Part shown: positions 1 through 3,716 of the stretch, piece after piece
How positions within the stretch are numbered: position 1 is the stretch's first letter
How the letters are laid out: every line of letters starts with the position of its first letter
Source: an uncultured Desulfovibrio sp.
GTDB lineage: Bacteria; Desulfobacterota; Desulfovibrionia; Desulfovibrionales; Desulfovibrionaceae
Direction: 5' to 3'
Assembly (NCBI GenBank): GCA_945871415.1
Contig: CAMBWG010000177.1
Coordinates: 1 to 5,247, forward strand
Length of the DNA stretch: 5,247 bases
Notes under the pieces: model-generated
Told to the model about the DNA's origin: nothing
The model's database searches: none
What the model saw: the letters and a program-made list of their open reading frames with translations, nothing else
Made by a program: the position numbers and the translations under genes

Positions 1-66
1 TCTGCTCGCGCAAGAGGTGTTTCCCTTCCCCCCAGGCCCCCCATCCCTTCCCCAGTGCGCTTTTTC
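1..66 (-). repeat. Left arm of a 66-bp inverted repeat; tail of a gene-end hairpin, cut by the window edge
   Basis: The reverse complement of these 66 bases aligns without gaps to 453-518 with 5 mismatches (61/66). The arm contains two C-rich blocks (about 28-33 and 36-42), then CCCTTCCCC and a run of five T at 61-65. The matching right arm is part of a hairpin behind terC. By analogy this arm is the 3' half and tail of a similar hairpin belonging to a plus-strand gene that ends just left of the window. The repeat continues off the edge, so its full length is unknown. Confidence 0.85.
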
Positions 67-121
67 AGAGAGAACACTTGAAATAAATTAAAAACTTGCA
101 GTATCCCCCTAAAAACAAAAT

Positions 122-160
122 AAAAATCCTCCTTTTGCCATCGGCAGAAGGAGGATTTTT
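122..160 (-). terminator. Strong intrinsic (rho-independent) terminator, possibly bidirectional
   Basis: Bases 122-134 pair perfectly with 148-160 (13 bp, AAAAATCCTCCTT with AAGGAGGATTTTT). The stem extends inward through TTGCC and GGCAG with one wobble to a 3-nt loop at 140-142. Read on the minus strand, the hairpin runs into a long T-rich tail (complement of 111-126), which favours termination of leftward transcripts. Read on the plus strand, only the five T of the stem arm follow. It lies about 390 bp beyond the terC stop, so it ends either a long terC 3' UTR or a separate leftward RNA. Confidence 0.85.
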
Positions 161-195
161 CAGCAATCAGGGGCCGCAAAAAACAGGTGCTTTTC

Positions 196-282
196 CTGGA
201 ACATTTTCAGTTTGAAGAACGCGTTGCGCTTCAAACCGGTCTACTTGAGCATTTTCAGTTTGAAATGCTTCGCATTTCAAAC
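196..282. repeat. Two tandem 48-bp units, each with a TTTGAA palindrome
   Basis: CATTTTCAGTTTGAA occurs at 202-216 and again at 250-264, a 48-bp offset. In each unit it runs directly into a hairpin. The first pairs GTTTGAAG at 210-217 with 229-236 around an 11-nt loop. The second is a perfect 11-bp stem, 258-268 with 272-282, around the triloop TTC. The stem interiors differ while complementarity is kept, which suggests that structure rather than sequence is conserved. Confidence 0.7.
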
Positions 283-384
283 CATAGGGCCTGTCGTTTC
301 GCGGAAAAAACGCGTTTTTTCCGCTTGCTTTGGGCCGGGCGGCGCTGTGCCGCCGCCTCGCTTTTTACCTTTTCAAAGTTGAAA
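256..384 (-). repeat. Composite three-hairpin repeat, copy A (3' of terC)
   Basis: In plus coordinates the modules are as follows. A TTTGAAA hairpin covers 258-282. A perfect 24-bp palindrome covers 301-324 (GCGGAAAAAACG and its complement). A GC hairpin has stem 339-344 with 351-356 inside GGGCCGGGCGGCGCTGTG. A small TTTCAA-AG-TTGAAA palindrome covers 371-384. Bases 301-360 align without gaps to the complement of 5160-5219 with 51/60 identity, which defines a second copy behind aspA. The minus strand is given because both copies share one orientation relative to the gene they follow. No protein-coding function is visible. Confidence 0.75.
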
Positions 385-392
385 CGCTCTAT

Positions 393-454
393 TCCCGGGG
401 GACGGCTGCCACAGGGAAAACGACTGTTTTCCTGTTGCCGTTTATCCTCCCGGA
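393..454. other. Imperfect long hairpin
   Basis: GGAAAAC at 415-421 pairs with GTTTTCC at 426-432 around the loop GACT. CGGC at 403-406 pairs with GCCG at 437-440. The flanks 393-402 and 445-454 are complementary at 8 of 10 positions. Together they could fold into one interrupted stem between the composite repeat and the 66-bp arm. Its role is unknown, and it may extend the structured terC 3' region. Confidence 0.45.
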
Positions 455-518
455 AAAAGCGCGCTGGGGAAGGGATAGGGGGCTTGGGGGGAAGGGAAAC
501 ACCTCTCGCGCCAGCAGA
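453..518 (+). repeat. Right arm of the 66-bp inverted repeat
   Basis: This arm is complementary to 1-66 with mismatches only at 463, 477, 484, 507 and 512. It holds an AAAAAGCGCGC segment, two G-rich blocks (478-482 and 486-491) and GGGAAACACCTCT. It overlaps the hairpin at 487-536 behind terC. On the terC transcript it reads as a C-rich tail ending in TTTTTCCGG. The arms are 386 bp apart and in opposite orientation. They more likely mark terminators of convergent genes than transposon ends, because no transposase lies between them. Confidence 0.85.
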
Positions 519-536
519 GGGGTTTCCCTTTCCCCC
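487..536 (-). terminator. Gene-end hairpin of terC, with a C-rich rather than U-rich tail
   Basis: GGGGG, AAGGGAAAC and CCTCT (487-506) pair with AGAGG, GTTTCCC and TCCCCC (516-536). There is one mismatch (501/521), one bulged T and a 9-nt loop at 507-515. It starts 15 bp beyond the terC stop codon. The stem is very stable. On the minus strand it is followed by C-rich blocks and only later by TTTTT (454-458), so it is not a textbook U-tract terminator. It may be a processing or stability hairpin, or a lineage-specific terminator type. Confidence 0.65.
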
Positions 537-551
537 AACAAGTATGCGCCC

Positions 552-1574
552 CTAACGGGATTCCTTCACATCCTTGGGAGCGGAGAAGAAGGAGGCGACG
601 ATGCCGATGGTCAGGATGATCAGCACCACCGCCAGCGAGAAGTGCGGCGACAGTTCAAAGCCCACGCCGAAAATATGCTTCACGGCGGAAAGCAGCAGCT
701 TGAAGGCAATGAAGAAGAGCAGCACGACAACGGCCTTCTCCAGATGCACCAGATAGCGGCGCAGGGCTTCCAGCACGAAATAGAGACTCCGCAGGCCGAG
801 GATGGCGAAGATCATGGCGGAATAGATGATCAGGGGTTCGCGGCTCACGGCAATGACGGCAGGCACCGAGTCAAAGGCGAACATGACGTCGCTCACTTCG
901 ATGATGGCCAGACAAATAAACAGCGGCGTCGCCACATAGGCAGCCTTTTTGCCCAGCCCTTCCACCGTCAGACCAAGGCGGGCGGACTCTTCCTGCGCAT
1001 GAGCCCGGGACAGGAAGAAGTCATGCCCGTGCAGGCGCGGCCAGACGGGGAAGACGCGCCGCACCCAGCGGCAGGCCACGTGGGAGGAGTAGTCTTCGAT
1101 TTCCTCTTTTTCTTCACCCTTTTTGAGCATCATCACGGCCGTGTAAGCGACCATGGCGGCAAAGACCAGCTCCACGAAGGGGCCGAGCGCCATCAGCCCC
1201 GCCCCGATGGCAACAAAAACGGCACGGAAGACGATGGCCCCCACGACGCCCCAGTACAGCACGCGATGCCGGAACTCATTGGGAATGGAGAACCACGAGA
1301 ACACGGCCATGATCACGAACAGATTGTCCACGGACAGCACTTTTTCCAGCACATAACCGGTAAAGTAGAGGCTGGCCATCTCCGAGCCGTGATGGAAATA
1401 CAGGTATCCGCCAAAAGCCACCGATACGGCCACCCAGAACAGCGACCAGAGACAGGCGCTTCTGAGGCTGATGTCTTCGTCCTTTTTATGCGCGAAAAGG
1501 TCGAGAAAGAGCGACCCCGCAACGACGACCACAAAGATGATCACTGTCTCAACAGGAAAACCAAGATGTTCCAC
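552..1574 (-). CDS. terC: TerC/Alx family integral membrane protein (probable metal, Mn-type, transporter)
   Basis: The product is a 340-residue multi-pass inner-membrane protein. Hydrophobic segments lie near residues 8-27, 41-60, 66-95, 106-152, 201-220, 228-270, 280-298 and 311-333. The family signatures are plain: TGYVLEKVLSVDNLF (about 72-86, Asp83) and EVSDVMFAFDSVPA (216-229, with acidic Glu216, Asp219 and Asp225), followed by AILGLRSLYF. A charged loop at about 151-200 separates the two halves. Relatives (E. coli Alx, Bacillus YkoY/YceF) are linked to Mn export or metalation of exported proteins, and TerC itself to tellurite resistance. The exact substrate here is inferred. The start is GTG at 1572-1574. 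No in-frame ATG lies between it and the upstream TGA, and the Shine-Dalgarno is weak (GGGA, 5 nt away). The terB neighbour supports a ter-type role. I found no yybP-ykoY riboswitch core upstream. Confidence 0.93.
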   Translation of the reverse strand: MEHLGFPVETVIIFVVVVAGSLFLDLFAHKKDEDISLRSACLWSLFWVAVSVAFGGYLYFHHGSEMASLYFTGYVLEKVLSVDNLFVIMAVFSWFSIPNEFRHRVLYWGVVGAIVFRAVFVAIGAGLMALGPFVELVFAAMVAYTAVMMLKKGEEKEEIEDYSSHVACRWVRRVFPVWPRLHGHDFFLSRAHAQEESARLGLTVEGLGKKAAYVATPLFICLAIIEVSDVMFAFDSVPAVIAVSREPLIIYSAMIFAILGLRSLYFVLEALRRYLVHLEKAVVVLLFFIAFKLLLSAVKHIFGVGFELSPHFSLAVVLIILTIGIVASFFSAPKDVKESR

Positions 1575-1780
1575 AGCTATCCCACACGTATTTTTTCAAA
1601 CGGAAAAACAAGGACGACAAGACAGGCCGCTCTGAAGGAGGACAGCCCGTCGCCACGCGCACAACATCGCCGTCACAGGCCGGAGAAGGCCCCGGCCGCA
1701 TGACGCAATCCCCCGCCCGCGGCCTGACGACCGGGGCGGGAGTCATTATCCTGTCTGCCCTTTTTCAAAGGCAAAACGCT
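1575..1780 (-). other. terB-terC intergenic leader with two GC hairpins
   Basis: This 206-bp gap contains no supported gene. It holds a hairpin with stem GGCCGG at 1678-1683 and CCGGCC at 1692-1697. A second hairpin has stem CCCGCCC at 1712-1718 and GGGCGGG at 1734-1740, with three further inner pairs. Near terC, TTTTTC (1592-1597) and GAAAAA (1603-1608) form a small stem. Neither GC hairpin has a U-tract, so read-through from terB is possible. No convincing promoter for terC was found. A weak candidate is TTGTCG with AAAAAT 18 bp further on, read on the minus strand at about 1590-1620. Confidence 0.4.
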
Positions 1781-1783
1781 CTA
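1762..1783 (-). repeat. Short fragment of the composite repeat, starting at the terB stop codon
   Basis: TTTTCAAAG at 1762-1770 followed by GCAAAACGCTCTA matches 370-391 in copy A of the composite repeat at 19 of 22 positions. The final CTA at 1781-1783 is the complement of the terB stop codon TAG. The gene therefore ends exactly where the repeat motif begins. The GC and A/T hairpin modules of the full repeat are absent here. Confidence 0.45.
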
Positions 1784-2236
1784 ACAGTCAAAATCGGAAG
1801 CGGGCACGTTGAGTTCCGCGCACAGCTCGCGCACGGCCTTCCTTTCGCTTTCCTCGAACACGCCGTCGCTCATGGCGATGAGGATGGCCACGCGCACCAC
1901 AAGCCGGGCCTGTTCATCCTTGCCGCGCAGCTTGCCGATCATCTTCATGGCCTCAGCCTTGCCGATGCCGGGATCGAAGTCGTACATATCGGCGACAGCC
2001 TTGAAGGACGCCGCCACTTCCTGCGCCGAAAAGCATTTCAGCTCTTCGGAAATGCGCACGTAATCATAGAGCTTTTTCTTTTCTTCCGAACTGATGTTTC
2101 CGTCGGCGGCGGCGATGACGACCGCGGCGGCAACCACGCCGTCCAGAAAGGTCCTGTTGCGAAAGCGGCCCACTTCAAGCACCAGCTTGTCGCGGCCTTC
2201 CTGCAGTTTTTCTTTCAGCGTATCCAGAAATCCCAT
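1781..2236 (-). CDS. terB: TerB family tellurium/metal stress protein
   Basis: The product is a 151-residue, mostly helical cytoplasmic protein, the same length as classical TerB. The N-terminus MGFLDTLKEKLQEGRDKLVL resembles the TerB start (recalled, not aligned). It has the two duplicated acidic helix-loop units of the family: IAAADGNISSEEK (about 41-53, Asp45 and Glu51) and AMSDGVFEESE (about 121-131, Asp124 and Glu128). The acidic residues of these units bind metal in the family. TerB works with membrane TerC in tellurite and general metal stress; here terC is the next gene downstream. The ATG at 2236 is chosen over an in-frame ATG at 2413 because AAGGAG (complement of 2243-2248) sits 6 nt upstream and homology begins here. 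The upstream extension looks non-homologous. A perfect palindrome lies just before the ribosome binding site. Confidence 0.93.
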   Translation of the reverse strand: MGFLDTLKEKLQEGRDKLVLEVGRFRNRTFLDGVVAAAVVIAAADGNISSEEKKKLYDYVRISEELKCFSAQEVAASFKAVADMYDFDPGIGKAEAMKMIGKLRGKDEQARLVVRVAILIAMSDGVFEESERKAVRELCAELNVPASDFDC

Positions 2237-2255
2237 GTGAGTCTCCTTGGTTGTG

Positions 2256-2271
2256 GCGGGAAATTTCCCGC
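2256..2271. promoter_or_regulatory. Perfect 16-bp palindrome in the terB leader
   Basis: GCGGGAAATTTCCCGC is fully self-complementary and lies 7 bp upstream of the terB Shine-Dalgarno. It could be an operator for a dimeric regulator, or a 6-bp RNA hairpin with loop AATT next to the ribosome binding site. A second imperfect hairpin, CGGGGAAC with a GTTTTCCGCCCCG partner, follows at 2274-2297. Confidence 0.5.
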
Positions 2272-2416
2272 GTCGGGGAACATTGTTTTCCGCCCCGGCG
2301 GAACGACCAGTTCGCCAGATCCGCCCGGAACCGTCCCGACTGTCTTCCTGTACGGCAGAACGCGTCAGCAAAGCGTGAGCACAGCCCCGCGACGCCCGTG
2401 CAGGACGCTCCACAGG

Positions 2417-2444
2417 ATAAGACTGTTGTCCCCCTTGTCCACAA
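2417..2444 (-). promoter_or_regulatory. Candidate sigma70-type promoter for terB
   Basis: On the minus strand, TTGTGG (complement of 2439-2444) and TCTTAT (complement of 2417-2422) are 16 bp apart, matching the consensus at 3/6 and 4/6. This would give terB a leader of about 170 nt holding the two palindromes at 2256-2297. The -35 lies inside the TTGTC repeat cluster. This is a tentative call from motif matching only. Confidence 0.3.
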
Positions 2445-2465
2445 TTGTCACAGGATTGTCACAAT
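2426..2465. promoter_or_regulatory. Cluster of four phased TTGTC repeats (operator-like)
   Basis: TTGTC occurs at 2426, 2435, 2445 and 2456, spaced 9, 10 and 11 bp, about one helical turn each. The last two are extended as ATTGTCACA. ATTGTCACAAT at 2455-2465 is an odd palindrome, and ACAATTGT at 2441-2448 is an even one. The cluster lies between the coiled-coil gene stop (2489) and terB, over the proposed terB -35. It looks like a multi-site binding region. The regulator is not identified. Confidence 0.5.
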
Positions 2466-2488
2466 TCCGGGCAGCCGCGTCCGCCGCC

Positions 2489-3613
2489 CTACTCCGCCCG
2501 CAGGCGTTCCGTAATACTTTCAAATTCCTGCCGCAGGCGATCGTCATAGAGCAGCGACAGGGCGGGCGGCTGAAACTTGAAAATTTCCGAAAAATCCGCT
2601 TCCGACCGCTTCATGAGCCCCAGCAGCTCCGTGCCGGTGCGTACGGTGCGGTAGGTGTTGACGGCCACCTTTGCCGACGTGGACGCCTCCCCGAGCAGCG
2701 CGCGCAGATGGCTCTTCTGCCGCTCCAGATAACGCCGGTAGAGATCCGCGGCTTCCAGCGTGCGCTGATTGGCGGGAATATTGGCCGCAAGAATCTTTCT
2801 GTCGCTTTCCCCCGCCCGGGCCATCATGGCCTTTGCTTCGGCAAGCAGGCTTTCGGCTTCCTTGCGGATGCCGTCAAGACGCTTCAGATAGCTCTCGTCG
2901 ATGCGCTGCAACGCCAGCTCAATGGCATACACGTAAACCTTGCGGCACATCATATAGACGCCGGTGTAACTCTGTACCAGCTCCATGCTTGCGCCGGGCT
3001 GGGAAAGCTGCTGCTCGATGGCGGCCTGAATGGCCTTGATATTCTCGGCAACGGCCATGACCGACGCCGTGTCGTTGCCGTCGATGGCCCCCAGCATGGC
3101 GTCCACCTGCTCCCGGCTGACGGGCAGTCCCCGAGACTGCAGGGCGGCAAGGGTGCTTTCCCGCAGCTGTTCCATACGGGCTTCGTTGTCGGCGATTTCC
3201 TGCCGCATGCGCACCACGTCTTCCCGGATGCTCTGCTGCGTATCCTTCAGCGGATTCCATGAAGACGAGGGAGCGGACACGGCCTTTTTCTGCAGTTCCG
3301 CAATTTTTGCCCGCTTTTCGGCGTTGGCCCGCCGGATGGCGTCCAGCTCGCGGATACCGCCCGTAATGGAGGAATCGGCCATGACTTCAAAGCATTCTTC
3401 CATCAGACGCGCAAACTTGGAATCCCGGAAGGTAAGAATCTCGCCCCATGAACGTTCGTCGGGATTCTGGCCGGAAGCGACAATATCCGCCCCCTTGCTC
3501 ATGAGGGGCATGGCGTCGTCCCAGACTTCCTGAAACGATCGGACGGCAAGGCTCGGCGACGCGCTTCCCAGCAGGACAAGCAGCGCAAGGCAGAAGGACG
3601 ACATTCTGTGCAT
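2489..3613 (-). CDS. Secreted/periplasmic alpha-helical coiled-coil protein of unknown function
   Basis: The product has 374 residues. Residues 1-23 form a typical Sec signal peptide: Arg3, hydrophobic core CLALLVLLG, and a likely cut after SLA23. There is no lipobox. The rest is almost entirely helical and charged. Coiled-coil-prone stretches lie at about 88-112 (ELDAIRRANAEKRAKIAELQKK), 125-160, 240-268 and 284-308. A conserved-looking tail, NTYRTVRTGTELLGLMK, lies at about 319-335. No enzymatic motif or C-terminal anchor is visible. ATG 3611-3613 is chosen because GGAGG lies 5 nt upstream; an alternative is the ATG at 3602-3604, and a 35-residue upstream extension would bury the signal peptide. 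It is divergent from aspA and co-directional with terB and terC, 252 bp away. It could be an envelope partner of the ter pair, but that is inference from position. I do not recognise a named family. Confidence 0.85.
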   Translation of the reverse strand: MHRMSSFCLALLVLLGSASPSLAVRSFQEVWDDAMPLMSKGADIVASGQNPDERSWGEILTFRDSKFARLMEECFEVMADSSITGGIRELDAIRRANAEKRAKIAELQKKAVSAPSSSWNPLKDTQQSIREDVVRMRQEIADNEARMEQLRESTLAALQSRGLPVSREQVDAMLGAIDGNDTASVMAVAENIKAIQAAIEQQLSQPGASMELVQSYTGVYMMCRKVYVYAIELALQRIDESYLKRLDGIRKEAESLLAEAKAMMARAGESDRKILAANIPANQRTLEAADLYRRYLERQKSHLRALLGEASTSAKVAVNTYRTVRTGTELLGLMKRSEADFSEIFKFQPPALSLLYDDRLRQEFESITERLRAE

Positions 3614-3643
3614 GACAACCTCCAGAGGCAGAAAGGTTTTCAC

Positions 3644-3672
3644 CTTGTAGCCCACTCGACCGGCATGTGCAA
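3644..3672 (-). promoter_or_regulatory. Candidate promoter of the coiled-coil gene
   Basis: On the minus strand, TTGCAC (complement of 3667-3672) and TACAAG (complement of 3644-3649) are exactly 17 bp apart. Transcription would start about 25 nt before the ATG at 3613. The 103-bp gap must also carry the aspA promoter, so the two probably overlap. An inverted repeat GGCAT-N8-ATGCC (3662-3679) covers this -35 and could be an operator shared by both directions. Match quality is moderate (3/6 and 4/6). Confidence 0.3.
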
Positions 3673-3716
3673 ATATGCCATGCTGGCGGCAAGTTCCCCA
3701 TGCAAGGAGGTTCTCC

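Noticed and set aside
196..384. CRISPR array
   Set aside because: Only two units at 48-bp spacing, with no conserved repeat and variable spacer arrangement, and no cas genes.
1..518. Insertion sequence bounded by the 66-bp inverted repeat
   Set aside because: The 386 bp between the arms holds no transposase, only hairpins and a terminator. The arms look like gene-end cassettes instead.
330..1703. 457-codon plus-strand frame opposite terC
   Set aside because: Low-complexity His/Gly/Asp-rich translation with no domain, antisense to a TerC protein with intact signatures.
1549..1746. 65-codon minus-strand frame between terB and terC
   Set aside because: It overlaps the terC start in another frame, has no good ribosome binding site and covers the GC hairpins.
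1575..1780. A yybP-ykoY Mn riboswitch upstream of terC
   Set aside because: Sought because TerC/Alx genes often carry one, but I could not find the conserved core in the leader. The GC hairpins there do not match it.
2435..2465. Replication origin from DnaA-box-like repeats
   Set aside because: Only one repeat matches a DnaA consensus, with no AT-rich unwinding region and no dnaA or dnaN nearby.
1700..3262. 520-codon plus-strand frame opposite terB and the coiled-coil gene
   Set aside because: It spans two genes and their intergenic region in antisense and shows no recognisable motif.
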